Positions 25,396 through 37,240 of a DNA stretch of 64,000 nucleotides are shown here, piece after piece (within the stretch, counting starts at the first letter, position 1; each line of letters opens with the position of its first letter). Position numbers and translations under genes: made by a program. The notes below the pieces were generated by a model, which saw only the letters and a program-made list of their open reading frames with translations, was not told where the DNA came from and searched no databases. Source of the DNA: Protea cynaroides (Eukaryota > Streptophyta > Magnoliopsida > Proteales > Proteaceae); the NCBI GenBank assembly GCA_028583415.1, contig CM053276.1:126258007-126322006 (forward strand), in the 5' to 3' direction.

Positions 25396-27444
25396 TTAAT
25401 TTTTTTTTTCCTTCGACTCTACAACGTCCACAGAGGGGCCAAAAGATAGAATTAGGCGCTCATGAAGAGTGGATAATAGATGTATGCAAACGAATGGGAT
25501 CCATTTTTATGATTATTATTGTAGTCGGAAATCATCTTGTCTTTATGATTATTGTTGTAGTCGAAAATCATCCTGTACAAACAGTTAGGAGCTATCAAAG
25601 TGATGAGCTTCCGTTTATTAATGGAGCCCTAGACCGAATTCATTCACCAAAAAATTCATTATGGATTACCTAATTAAGGACTGCTCATATTTACAGAGTG
25701 AGGCACGGAGTGTCAGTCCGTATTCATTGTTGTGTGGATAAGACATTCACCATTTATCCATATTGGATGGCTGCGATGTCTCTTAGTCTCAATGTTTGAG
25801 TGGGAGTAGGGGATCAAGGTGCGAATGGACGAATCCAAATATTTCAAGGTGAAATGTGTCGCATTATCCTTGAATCCTTCCACGGATGGGAAGCTCTCTG
25901 AATAGGCCAGGATTCTTTGTAGGTAGGGCCTTGAGTGTATTTATTCTTTGCGTGGTCTGCCTATTAAGCATCCTACCACGTATCAGCTTCAGATTGATGG
26001 GTATATTTTCTCCCCAACAATTATATATGGATATCTTTTATGTTTATGAATTTTTATATATTTTTGGATTGAATAATAAGCTGATGCAGTTTTTGTGGAT
26101 CAGTTGCGAAAATGAATCGAATGATTGATCTCTCATCCGATCCAAATCGGAATCGGCCAGTGCTCATTCTGGATTTTTTAAAACTTGGGAATACCAGTAC
26201 TACTGTGACTTTATGAGTATGACTTGATCACTAAGCTTTATCACTGAGGTAGTGACCATGATTATCTGATCGAGCCAAGTAGGATGGTTGCACGATTTGA
26301 GATACTGGATTTGGAGGGCTCACGTGGCACATACTACAATATTATATAGGGCATCATCTGTACATATAGATTGATTGGTTGCAAAAATATTATAGGCCAT
26401 GCAACCTTATGACCCATTCTATTTATTAGTTTTTTTCCCTTTTATTTACGGCTATACAAAATTTTTTTCCCAGCAGGACTGTGAATATTCATTAATTTTT
26501 TTGTATCTCATCTTAAAACAAAATTTAATTTTAACCAAAATTTGACGTGGACTCTTGATTAACAGTTCTCTTCCGAGTAATTGTATGAGACTTGTATCCG
26601 GATTTTCTTCAATTGCCTATTTAATTGGAAGAATACCAGTGATCGCCTGATGAGCACACCTGACGCTCCTCCGATCTAATGGTCAACAACGAAAGGCCTT
26701 ATTTTCATATATGACCCATGCAATACACAATCAAACGAATTTCAAAGGAAGAAATCTCAAAAACGCATTTGAGTTCTTTTGAACCTCATCGTTCTCTGCA
26801 ATGATCTCATTTAGAAGTTATTACCGGGCTAAATTCTTGAATAAAGCCCCCGCGGAGTTCATCAACCATCTCATTTAGAAGTTAGTCAACTATTTGTAGA
26901 CCAAACTCGATCCCCATAAACAAAGATCAATAACTCATGCTTTGATCGATGTCCACGGAAATAACGAGGAAAAATATATGAGAATTTAACAAAAGCCATC
27001 GTGACCACAGGAATCAAGCATCAAGAATCTTGAAAAATTAAGAAATGAAGCCAAACCCCTTTTTTTTTTAAGATTTCCCAACATTGTAGTATCAAAACAA
27101 GAAAATATCCCCAAAGCATTACAGTTTACGGATGAATCAAATCCAAGCAAGAAACGAAAGGTAAAAAAAACAACCAGATGAAATGCTCGAAAAGCTTTTA
27201 TCGTCATAGTTATTTAAATCTCTAAAATTATTCGTGAATTATTCTTCCGAACTGAATAATATAAATAATTCGGATGCTTAAAAAAACCATTAATACTATC
27301 TTAGTGAAGGACTTAATGCTTTAACTATCATTCTCAAACAAAGTTTTCCGAAAAAGAAAAAAAAAAAAAACTTAATCCCTTAACTATTTGCATCTTTTAT
27401 AATCTAGGACTAATTATGTGTTTAAAAATCACCTCATAATACAA
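25396..27444. other. Gene-free DNA
   Basis: No supported gene. It holds the 36-bp tandem duplication near 25506. A plus frame at 25886-26128 and a minus frame at 26986-27207 have no family resemblance. The stretch 25700-26010 has more balanced base composition and may be an old transposon fragment, but I could not identify it. Confidence 0.35.
25506..25577. repeat. Tandem duplication, 36-bp unit, two copies
   Basis: Units at 25506-25541 and 25542-25577 (TTTATGATTATT...GTAGTCG.AAATCATC) differ at a few bases. Confidence 0.88.
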
Positions 27445-27647
27445 GATCCACATCTTCTCCTCCCAGAGGTTCGGGAAGAGGGGCGGCAAGCCTGTTGAAT
27501 GACCGAGACCTGGGGCTTTGGTGAATCCGAGCCCTCCATTCGAACCGACAGGGGGGTGTCGGCTCGGATTCACCCGAGCCCCAAGTGTTGACCATCTAAC
27601 AGGGTTGCTGCCTCTCCTCCCAAACCTCTAGGAGGAAAGCATTTGGA
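27445..27647. mobile_element. GC-rich foldback element, copy 1
   Basis: Two arms of about 90-100 bp are reverse complements of each other. The left arm starts GATCCACATCTTCTCCTCCC; the right arm ends GGAGGAAAGCATTTGGAT. The inner part of each arm reads GGTGAATCCGAGCC around a short loop with ACCGACAGGGGGGTGTCGG. The composition is GC-rich against AT-rich surroundings. Non-coding. The design is like the element at 58004-58236 (outer GATCCA, GGCGGC, AATCCGA, TCGGCTCG inner motif). If transcribed it would fold into a long hairpin. Confidence 0.75.
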
Positions 27648-27890
27648 TATCATAATACAAAGCAGATCATTAATTTCATTTTCTTTTCTTATGTGAGAAT
27701 AAATATGAATATGAAAATCAAATCATAATACAAAGTAAATCATTAATTTTATTTGATAATGTGGAAATAAATATGAGTATAAAAATCATACCATAATACG
27801 AAGCAAGTCATTACTTTCGGGTGCTTTTCCAATTGAAATAAAATATGAGTCTAAAAATAATATTATAATATAAATCATGAGGAAGTAATT
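27648..27890. repeat. Degenerate tandem array, about 70-bp unit
   Basis: The motifs CATAATACAAAGCAGATCATTA, CATAATACAAAGTAAATCATTA (20-base cores) and CATAATACGAAGCAAGTCATTA recur at about 27650, 27724 and 27792. Each is followed by AAATATGA(A/G)TATAAAAATC-like sequence. Three or four decayed copies. Confidence 0.7.
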
Positions 27891-28411
27891 AACGAACATA
27901 AAAATGAGATGGATTTCATGAGGACAATTGGATGAAAAAATGAATATGTTTGATTTTATGAACATCAGTTCTATTGAATTGGTATTGCCACCATAATAAA
28001 ATCTAATGATTCGGGTTATAACTGTAATGAAATCTAACGAATTCACCTTTATAAGTACATACACATCTATTATGTATTATATTGTTTTTATTTTGCAAGT
28101 GTGATAATTGATTGATATTATGAAATAGGAGTACCAAATATTAAAAATTAACATATGAATTTTTTGTTTGAATTTTTTTAAACAAAAGAATAATTTTCGA
28201 ACCCATTCGAACTCGAATTTTATTTTAAGTCCGTTCTTTTAATTGAATCCTTAAATTACCAAAATGAATCATTGCGATTTATTCTTTTTTCAAATAATTT
28301 TTTAATCCAAATTAAATAACTATGCTTTTACCTTGATTAATTATTTGGAATATAAATGGAGAAATTAACCTTCTCTTCAATCAACAAACGAGAGCATGAA
28401 TGGTTAAGAAA

Positions 28412-28414
<3 letters not shown>

Positions 28415-28460
<46 letters not shown>
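28415..28460. repeat. (AG)n microsatellite
   Basis: Perfect AG dinucleotide run of about 46 bases. Confidence 0.96.
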
Positions 28461-28463
<3 letters not shown>

Positions 28464-28962
28464 CGATTTTCTGTAAACTTCCTTATTGTCAGGTGGAACC
28501 AAACCCGAATCCTTGAATCTGCTGCTACCATTGCAGGTTTTTTCACTCGTCTTTCAGTGATGAGACAAATGTAACAGGAAAGACCCAGTTGATTGTGTGT
28601 TACATGGCCACATATGAAAATATAAGGTCTTTTGTTGTGGACCATTAGATTAGAGGGGAGACACCTACCGTTCATTGAGCGATCCGTGGCATTCCTCCAC
28701 TTAAATAATCAAATGGAAAAGATAAGGATCCATGAGAACCAGGGTCAGCCATCCACCAAACACCCTCGACTGGCATTGCAGCGGATGGTATCGTCTATAT
28801 CATGGCTTTTTAGGTAGGAGGACCCACAGGATTCGAAGGTCATTTGTTATTTGGGGGACCTTCTATCTATGCTGTTTCTCTAGTTTATACCAGATTCTCT
28901 ATTTATTAGTAATTTATGTTTCTGATCTCAAACTAGGGACCCATTATCAGAAACAGCTACTC

Positions 28963-29116
28963 AGGAGGTTCTGTTGATTCAAATCACCATTAATAGAGAA
29001 AATAACAAGAAGAAAGAAGGATTGCATCATAACAACGACAATAGGAGGTCTGTTCACATCACCATTAATACAGAAAATAACAAGAGGAAAGATTGCATCA
29101 TAACAACGACAAGAGG
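28963..29116. repeat. Tandem duplication, about 78-bp unit, two copies
   Basis: Both units start AGGAGGT.CTGTT and contain CACCATTAATA.AGAAAATA, GATTGCATCATAACAACGAC. Units at about 28963-29042 and 29043-29116, differing by small indels. Confidence 0.85.
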
Positions 29117-29629
29117 AGCAGACCAGATTTATTGATATCAATTTAATGCAACAAGGAAAGGAAAAGATTTCTCTATCTTTTGGTAAGAAGAAAAGGGAAA
29201 GCTTTATTAATACCCCAAATAAGTCCAACAAGGGGAAGTCAATTCCCGAACCACCACCCTTGCTGACTGGTGAAGCCAGCTTGGCTCCCATGATCACCCA
29301 CCATTAATGGTGGTGGGCTAGACATCTGGCAACCCTAGCTAGCCTTAAACAAGAAGCAAGGATCTCATCTGGTGCGCTCTTGACTCCCTCCACTACACCC
29401 CAAAATACATAATTTCCCTTCTGCTCCCTACCTATTTTATTTTCACTACTCATTGCCTTTCTCCCACCTTCCCATCCATAAACTGATAAACAACAACATA
29501 TATCAACAAAAAACTAGGAAAACAACAAAGGGTATCTGTTTAGCTCAATCCTAGGGCATCTTTTATCACTTTTAATGGTTGAGAGAGGAACTGAGGATTG
29601 AGGCAATTCCGGCCAAGACTCCTATACTA

Positions 29630-32600
29630 TCAGAGGGATGCAGCGGTCAGCTCCGCTCCACCACCGCCACTACTGCCGCTGCCACAACGACCAGCACCAT
29701 TGGCAGCAATGCTGCTGAGAGCTGCACTGATTTGATGAACTGCGTTGCAGAGGTGATGGTTGATGGTTGTCACGCTTGAGAGGTTGAGCTTTGCAGTTGG
29801 GATGGAGCTTGCCAACACCTGAAGGCCTATAGTGAGTAAACAGCCTGAAGAGGGTCCACTGCCGTCTTCTAAGGTTGAGATGATGTTGCTGCTTAGGTTT
29901 CCATCACTGTTGGGGGGACCCGCAGGAAGTATTATGAAGCCTACTGGGAGGACAGGTATGTAAGAGGGATCATCACCGCTCATCGCGAGCTGTACGGCAT
30001 CCACATCGATGGTGGTGTAGACGATGAGGCTGCCACCATGATCAGTGCAGCTTTCCTGGAGTATCAGCTCTACATTCTGGGAGGAGTTGCTAGGTGCCTG
30101 CATGGATGCCATACGGGAGCAAGAATAAGTTAATAAGAACACAGTAATTGGAACAAGCACTCCAACGTAGACAATGGTAAGGGAAAGGCTTCGAAGAAAT
30201 AAGGGTCAACAAGATAATGTTGCATATTTCTATTAATGGAAGATACAAGAATAGTCAAAATACATACTGAAATGAAAAAAACAGTGCTTGTTCGGTATGT
30301 ATTTTTGTTCTTGAACAATGGAATATATTTGAGAATACAATTTATTCTATAACAAGTTCACTAGCCAATTCTGTATTCTCAGCCCAGGAAAAAAATGTCT
30401 CGCTCTTTAATCAATTCTCATTCAATTTTAAGAATACATTACCAGAATTGAGAATATATACCCAACACAGCCTAAGTCCTCTACATGTTAAAATAGCTAA
30501 CCATATCACAGAATAGCTTCCTAATGAGGAAACCTTTCTCCTTGCAATAAGGGAAACTAAAGTTCCCTTTATGGAATTTTGGAAGGGATTTTCTTACTGA
30601 CACCTCTTAAGGTGTCAAAATAATTTGTAATTTTACTTTTTTATCTTTTTATATTGCATTTTTTTTAATGAGTGCAAATTTCTGAAATTACACGTGTATT
30701 AAAAAAACATACGAAATAATAATAATTCTTGAAAATGACATAATAATAAATCATTTTAACAAATTTATAAAAAATCACTTTTATCCTTATTTAGAAACTT
30801 TGTGGAAAAAAGCCAAGGAATAATTAAAGGAAAGTGATATGTTCTAAATACATTATACACCTATAGAGGTATCGTCATTCAAACAATCCCTTTAAGAGAA
30901 GGATGGGTCCATGCATATTATCTCTGATGTTCATATTGATAGCGGGGCCAATGTCAACAACTATTGATATCCACCTTCAGTATCTGTCGAGATCGTACAA
31001 AACCCTCTCACCACACGTCCTTAAATATCAAAACTAACCCTATATATTGTGGTTTCTTCTTATGGCCTAGGAATATTCCATTAAAAGGAATCCATGTTAA
31101 CGCTCTATTGACTCCGGCTGGGGTCATGTAGACGCTTTTTCCTTTTATCATTCTTGCAATTTAAGAGCCCAACCAAGATTAATGGGAAAATGTGTCTCAC
31201 TTTCCACCCCTTTACTTCACTACACTCTCCTATGCTTTTCCTTCCTAGAGATCTCTTGATGACTAAACACAGTCATTAGTTAATAGTAATTGCTAATTGT
31301 TATGATCATCATTTTTTTATAGGTAGGTGTCTAGGAGAGTTGAACTCATGACTTCTTTAACTTCCCCTTGAGAAGTTATGATCATCATGTTAGCAACAGT
31401 TATGAGCTCGTTAGTGAACATCAAACTAATCAAACCAGATAATGTCCGTGGATGGGATAAAATCATATTTAATATAGATATATTCTAAGGGAGCAAGGTA
31501 AGCACACAAACGAGACACAAATTAAGAAGATACACTTACATTAATGCGAAGAAGAGAAATGCAATTCCCAGGATGCGAGCCATTTGCAATGTGAGCAACC
31601 TCATGCAATGAATTCCCACTTGAAAGAACATCCAACTATGAAACAACAAGGTATATAATTATTTGTTATTTCTTTCCAGATCCTCATTATTGTTCCTACC
31701 TTCAACCTTTGTATCAAGAGATAATTGAAGATAAAAACAGATTATTTAAACTAACCTGAGATCTGCGGTGTTCATCCCTCAAGAGATCGAAGACCTGATG
31801 ATGCGGGAATGGAAGCCAAGTTGTGGAGACACCACTTAGGATCAGGCCATTGGGTTGACCAGGTTCTGTATTTTTCCTTGTTGTTATACGAATGGTGTCT
31901 TCCAGAGAATCAGAGAGCGCCGTCCATGATTGACCTCCAGATGTGCTAATGTTAACACAAAATGTTCTTGTTATTCTCTGGCCCAGTTTCATCAAGTTCT
32001 TCCTTGCCTCAGGAGATGGTATGACTGCAAATGCCAGGGTTAGAAAGTTACCACACATCACAAGAACATTAGCATGGATTTTAAATTATATAAATACAGT
32101 ACAAAAGTAATTTTGTAAAACTGATTAAATTTGTGAGATGGCATGAATACAATATATATGGAGCAGAAATATCTAGTACATGTAGACATAGAACTACATT
32201 ATCAACAAGGGGAAAAAAATAATTTTCTATGATAACATAAGCCTTGTTACTCACTCAAGCACAATATATACGATATGTATGCAAAATTATAAATCAAAAT
32301 ATATTCCAATGTTACTATAATGTACAAGATTCAATCTCAATGTTGGTAAAGGTTAAAAGAGTCAAGTACCTCCAAGGTCAGATATATTTCTGGCCATGAG
32401 ACTTGCAAACCTCTCGCACTGCTGTTGTAAAACTGCTAACCAGCGCTGGGCTCCAAATGCCATCCCACTAGTTACATAGTGATAAAAAACCTGGTGCACT
32501 GGTTTAATCTCTATCTCTGCATGTTCTACCCAAGTCACCTGTGTAGGAATGGGTCCATAAAATCAACAGTAAAACAAGAAGAAACACAATTTAAAAAACC

Positions 32601-35133
32601 AAAAGCACATTTCAGTCCATACCCTAGGATGCAAAAAGGAGAAAGGAAAAAAAAATGAAGGGATTAACTAGGTCACACACCCTTGAGTAACCATTAGGCA
32701 TATCCTGAATGATGCAGCCAGAGGGTCGTCTTTTGTATATAGGGAAGCAAGATTGTTGATTTTCACGGAAGCTATCAATTGGAAAATCAACAATTGCCCA
32801 GGTTCCTTCTTCTACATTTTGTTGGCAATAACGAAGAAATAGAGCCTCACGCGTAGGCACCAAAGGTGAAAGGACCTGTAACTCCGCATACATCTGCTCA
32901 AAACAATAAATTGAGTGGCAATTAAGAAGAAGAGACCCATGAACAAGAAAAAGATCAAGAAGTGAACGACATTGAGATCATTACCAGATGAAGTGAACCA
33001 TTTGGATGTCCCGAAACCCCAGAAAATACAACTTGAACAGTTTTTGCCCTAGGAATAATGGAAGGAAACAGTTCCATCCATTTGTTCTGAAAAACCCAGA
33101 AAGAAAGAATATTGAAACTGTAAGAAGCTGAAATATTATGAAATAACAAAATAATACTACATGCACCCAAAAAAAAAAAAAAAAAAACAAAATTTGCTTG
33201 TCTACATGGAGACTTACAGCATCTAAGAATGCGTCCACCAATGTAATGCTATTCATTATAACAAGAGCACTAGCACGGCTAGCTTCCGTCCTGAATTCAT
33301 TCTGTTGGCTCTTGAAGCTAATAGGCCATGGAAACATCTTTGCGTGCTCTTCCAGGTTAAGCACTTCCTTGGTGCCACTGCTGTTTCGGACCCAGAGAGG
33401 CTCACCAAGCTGGCCCATTTTCACCAGTTCATTGGCCGCAGTCATGGCAAGCTGTAGAGCTAAGGGCTTCTCCTGTTCCATTATCAGTCCACCTCCTGTA
33501 ATATGCGGGGTTTCCGGCAGTGACGGTATGGGCACCATCTCATTGCAACTTCCAATACATTCCTGGAAATTTCTGGAGTAGATTCCCATGTCAAGATCCA
33601 AAGAAGGCAGTAGCACAGATTGTGTAGGAGGCGCAAGTGCCTGTATCGGCTGGCCACTGTATCTTTGAACCTGGCAAGAGATACGCTCAAGCTGCAAAAA
33701 AAATGTTTCAAAAGAATCTTAACAAACACTCTGACTTTAATTTACAGAAATCAATGAAAAACCTTAATACAGATTTAAGGTTGAATTGCAAAAGCAGGTT
33801 TCCGTCCACTTCAATTCAAACAAATTTTTTTTTTAATGGTTGTGGGAGTGGGGCAAATAGCTTAAATTAAGAGAAAGAATTTGAAGAGCTAAACAAGATG
33901 AAGCAATCTAAAATCGAAGGTTTTAATTTAAGTACTAAAGAGTTGAAGGGAAAGAAACAAGAGATATAGTCTACACTTTCATATGGATGAAAATGGTTTA
34001 AATTAACAGAGACCAATGCAAAACGTTAATGTCCATTTACAAGAAAAATGGTGTGGTGTAATATATGTACCTCCTCCTTGAGCCTTGCATTCTCAAGGCT
34101 AAGGTTCTGTTCATCGAAAGAAACGTCGCCGAGAATGGCCGGGCCACCGCAGTTAGGACAGACGATGTTCCTCAACACTGCTTGCAGACGAAAGTTCTCC
34201 TTCTTTAGATTATCATTCTCTGCTCTAAGCATCAAATTATCTGCTCTGTCTTGCTGGGCCTGTTGTAATTAAACAACACGGATACACGTAAAAGGGTCAA
34301 ATGGGATAGCAGTGTTTATTGCTCAATTAAAGTTAAAACCCTTAGTATCTTCTCTCTCTCACATATTAGTAAAACTCGCCATGGAAAGAACTGCAAATCA
34401 GCAAGCATAGTCGGCATGGTTCAATGCGCACCCACAGCGCATATATATGATCCTCCCTTTGCTATATAGTCTACGTTGCGCCAATTTTTAGGCGCCAAAC
34501 TAATACGTACATGAGGTTTCGTGTTCACGCGGCATTTAAAAAAGAAAAGAAAAAAAGAAAAGAAGAAAAGCGCATGTTAAGGGGTAGAGAAGGGAGTGGT
34601 ACTAATGTGCGCACCTTCAACTGTGTCCGCCTGTTCTGAAACCAGAACTTGACCTGGCGCGGTTTGAGGCCGAGTTCTTGGCTCAGTTTCATCCTCTGCT
34701 TGTCGTCCGGGTGTGGGCATTCCTTAAACAACCTAAATGTCCATAAATAAAATAAAATAAAATAAAATAAAAACCCAATTAAATTAGATTTACGATTCAA
34801 AAAAAAAAAAGAAAAGAAAGAAGAGAAACCCATCTAAGAGGAGAAGACAGCACTAGCACTAGTGGTGTATATATAGGTTAGAGCTTACGCTTCCATCTCT
34901 TGAATCTGAATAGCTGTGTGACGGTGATAACGTTTCTTGTTGGGCATCTGTTCTTGTTCTTGATCATCAACAGAAACTTCCTCAGCGTGGCCGCTCCCGG
35001 AACGGCTCTCTAGCTCCTCATCTTTCCCTCCCATCATCATCATCATCGTACTCTCTTCCTTCTGCAACAAACAAGAAGAAACGTTTTTTCATTGACCCCA
35101 GGGCATTTTAGCATGCACAACACACACACGGCT

Positions 35134-35170
<37 letters not shown>

Positions 35171-35327
35171 ACAGCCTTACAGGAATCATAGTAGGAGAGA
35201 AAGGATGGAATGGCATGTTGGGCATGAAGTTGAGGTTAGGGTTTCTGATTGGAGACGAGAAGATTGGGTCGGATGGAGCAAAGCTTCCTCCCATGTATGA
35301 CAGAACTTGACAATCTCCTCCGTACAT
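29630..35327 (-). CDS. HDG5: HD-Zip class IV homeodomain-START transcription factor, HDG5/ROC3-like
   Basis: Nuclear DNA-binding regulator; class IV HD-Zips act mainly in epidermal and floral cell identity and bind L1-box DNA. Coding exons: 35181-35327, 34889-35061, 34615-34732, 34071-34259, 33218-33691, 32985-33086, 32681-32893, 32370-32538, 31756-32024, 31540-31635, 29630-30097. All phases join, giving about 805 aa, close to Arabidopsis HDG5. Homeodomain at about 91-146 (KKRYHRHTAIQIQEMEA, then VKFWFQNRRTQLK). Zipper-loop-zipper at about 147-212 with CPNCGG (C180, C183). START domain follows (PLALQLAMTAANELVKM, SGCIIQDMPNGYSRVTWVEH), then the HD-SAD region and a Ser/Gly-rich C-terminus. The N-terminus MYGGDCQVLSYMGGSF and FKECPHPDDKQRMKLSQELG favour the HDG5/ROC3 branch. 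Oddity: RRSQLDVLSSG, where most family members I recall have Trp before Asp. Confidence 0.93.
30285..30475. mobile_element. Possible MITE in intron 10 of the HDG5-like gene
   Basis: The left end TGTTCGGTATGTATTTTTG is loosely complementary to the right end ATATATACCCAACACAGCC, a pattern common to plant MITEs. Roughly 190 bp, AT-rich, non-coding. No clear target duplication. Confidence 0.35.
31299..31388 (-). mobile_element. 62-bp SINE-like insertion with 14-bp duplication
   Basis: GTTATGATCATCAT occurs exactly at 31299-31312 and 31375-31388. Between them, read on the minus strand, 62 bases contain a B-box-like GAGTTCAACTC and end in an A run (T-run at 31312-31318 on the plus strand). This fits a strongly 5'-shortened SINE copied into intron 10 of the HDG5-like gene. 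Confidence 0.7.
35135..35168. repeat. (AG)n microsatellite in intron 1 of the HDG5-like gene
   Basis: AG run of about 34 bases, a few bases before the exon 1 donor at 35180. In transcript sense it is a CT tract just downstream of that donor. Confidence 0.94.
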
Positions 35328-36110
35328 ATTTCCTTTTCTGCAGCTAATAATAAGCTTAGCTTATCTCTTCTTTTGCTTCTTCTTCTTCGTCTACTTCGCT
35401 CCACCTGCATTATATTTTGAATCAGTTAGCCGCTTATATGGGAGACTGGAGAGGGAGAGAAAATGAAGAATTTATAGAAACTCAGTAGAGGGATAATATA
35501 ATAATAATAATAACCTCAAAATATGTCCGGAAAGCTCACTGTAAATCCGAAAACGTTAAGACAGACTGAGAAGAAGACGAAGAAGTTCAAAATGGTTGTA
35601 AACAAGGAAATAATATTATCTCTCTCCTCTAGACCGTACCTGAGGAACTACTAGTCTTCCCTGAAAAAGAAGAGATCTTAGAGTTCCAAAACCACCATCA
35701 AAGCTTGAAACAAAGCAGGGGAAGAATAGGATGAGTTCTTAGACACAGAGGGAGAATTAATTGATGGGGAGATGGAGGTTCATCTCTCTCTCTCTTTTAT
35801 ATCACTCTTCTGTATTTGCTTGCTGGGTTTTCAGTGGGTCCCACCATACAAATACAGGCCCCCCATCCACACCATAACTTAGTAATTATTAATTACCGTA
35901 CAGGGTAAATGCTGACTTTAACTCCGGTTGGCCAGAAACCGACGAACAGTAAATCCTCCTCGCCTGATCTTTGACAGGTGGAACGCTTTAAATGGGTGAT
36001 CCAACGTTTTCATTAAGAGTTCAAAGTCAACCAACCTTCTTTCCTTCCACAATAAATTTGTTTGGGGGAGGGAAAAAAGATACTCTGTGGTAACACCAAT
36101 GTGGGGGTGA
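35328..36110. other. Leader and proximal promoter of the HDG5-like gene
   Basis: Upstream of the minus-strand start codon. Contains AGAAGA/CTTCTT-rich leader-like sequence at 35335-35400 and GA/CT-rich tracts near 35630-35810. A leader intron is possible but I could not define it. No exact L1-box (TAAATGCA or TAAATGTA) was found; TAAATGCT is present near 35906. Confidence 0.4.
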
Positions 36111-36213
36111 AGATCACTACCATTCAAAGTGCATTATGACGGTAAAGATCATTGCCATTCAAAGGGTATTGTGACGATAAAGATCACTGCCACTCAAAGT
36201 GCATTATGATGAC
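36111..36213. repeat. 35-bp tandem repeat, three copies
   Basis: Units at 36111-36145, 36146-36180 and about 36181-36213, core AGATCACTGCCACTCAAAGT with GCATTATGACG. It lies about 0.8 kb upstream of the HDG5-like start codon. Confidence 0.9.
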
Positions 36214-36488
36214 TGTCTACATTGTGACGGTATTGGACACATCCCGATACAACTTAGTGGTTTCCTAATTGGACGGGACGTACTTGTGTACATTTTCTTC
36301 TTACGTGATCAGCCTTGTTTCCACTTAGGGTTGCAACCAGGTCGGACAAATGGTTGCGGACCATGGGTCTTTTTATCACATTAATCATCATGCTATTCGT
36401 TGGTAAAGATTTCATTTGGGGTCTCCTAAATGTTAGGAACGAAAAATTATTGTTGAAAGCAAGAAAAACCAAGAAGTGATAAATGGGG

Positions 36489-36680
36489 GATCCAAATCCT
36501 CTCTTGTAGCAGCAAGAATTGCCGACTGATCCAACAGCTGGAGTTTAGTCAGCGTGCATACCAATACATTGGTATATGCGCTGGATGAATTCCAGTTGTT
36601 ACCAATACATTGGTATATGCTGGATGAATTCCAGTTGTTGGATCACCTTGGCAGTTGGAACTGCCGCAATAGAGGATTTC
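36489..36680. mobile_element. Foldback/MITE-like element with internal duplication
   Basis: The left end GATCCAAATCCTCTCTTG...TTGCC...GATCCAACAGCTGG is matched in reverse complement by the right end (GAAATCCTCTATTGCGGCAG, TGATCCAACAACTGG). The centre holds a direct duplication of about 40 bp (CCAATACATTGGTATATGC then TGGATGAATTCCAGTTGTT) at about 36560-36640. Non-coding. Confidence 0.65.
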
Positions 36681-36794
36681 TATTCGACAAATGGGGGGGC
36701 TTATTGGCATTTTTGATTATAGGGTAGGTGTGATATTCTATGTGTAGGTTATGTGTAAACATTCTTACATTCTTAGCTCATCTTGACTATCATT

Positions 36795-37240
36795 CTAGTT
36801 AGGGATGTAAACGGACTGAATAGAATTGGGATGTAATACATCTGCATTTGTTTCTGTTTTTGTCAACAAATATCCGAGTTGGATTGAATATCCATCGAAT
36901 ACTATTAGAGAATTTAATTCTTCACTTTTTTTTTCTATATATTTATCATCTCTGCACGTTTTCAATCCATGTTTCTTAGTTGTTTTTTTTTTTTTTTTTG
37001 CAACATCTTTCGGTTGTTTTAGTCTCATGATTCTCTTTGCCTCATTCTCTATAACCTGTCAAAATCTTCAAGAAATCTCAAGACTAACTACTTAATTTTT
37101 ATTATTAATAGGATATCTATACAAATCTGATAGATTATGTTTTGAATTATCCAAATTCGTATACAGATATATATTATTTAAACAGATATAAATGCAAATC
37201 GAATCCATATTTTAAACTATCCATTTATGTCCTTAATTAG
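36795..37240. mobile_element. Probable MITE-like element with short inverted ends
   Basis: The left end CTAGTTAGGGATGTAAACGG and the right end CCATTTATGTCCTTAATTAG are imperfect reverse complements. The interior is AT-rich with several ATCCAAAT/GAATATCC-type motifs. Superfamily not assigned. Confidence 0.45.

Larger units (their letters stand above)
27891..29629. other. Gene-free DNA downstream of the HDG5-like gene
   Basis: Includes a GA microsatellite, a tandem duplication near 28963, and, below 29630, the likely 3' untranslated region of the minus-strand HDG5-like gene. No further gene recognised; open frames here are low-complexity GA/CT translations. Confidence 0.4.

Noticed and set aside
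33172..33187. Third poly(A) insertion in an HDG5-like intron
   Set aside because: The only possible flanking repeat is the 8-base AACAAAAT, too short and A-rich to be convincing.
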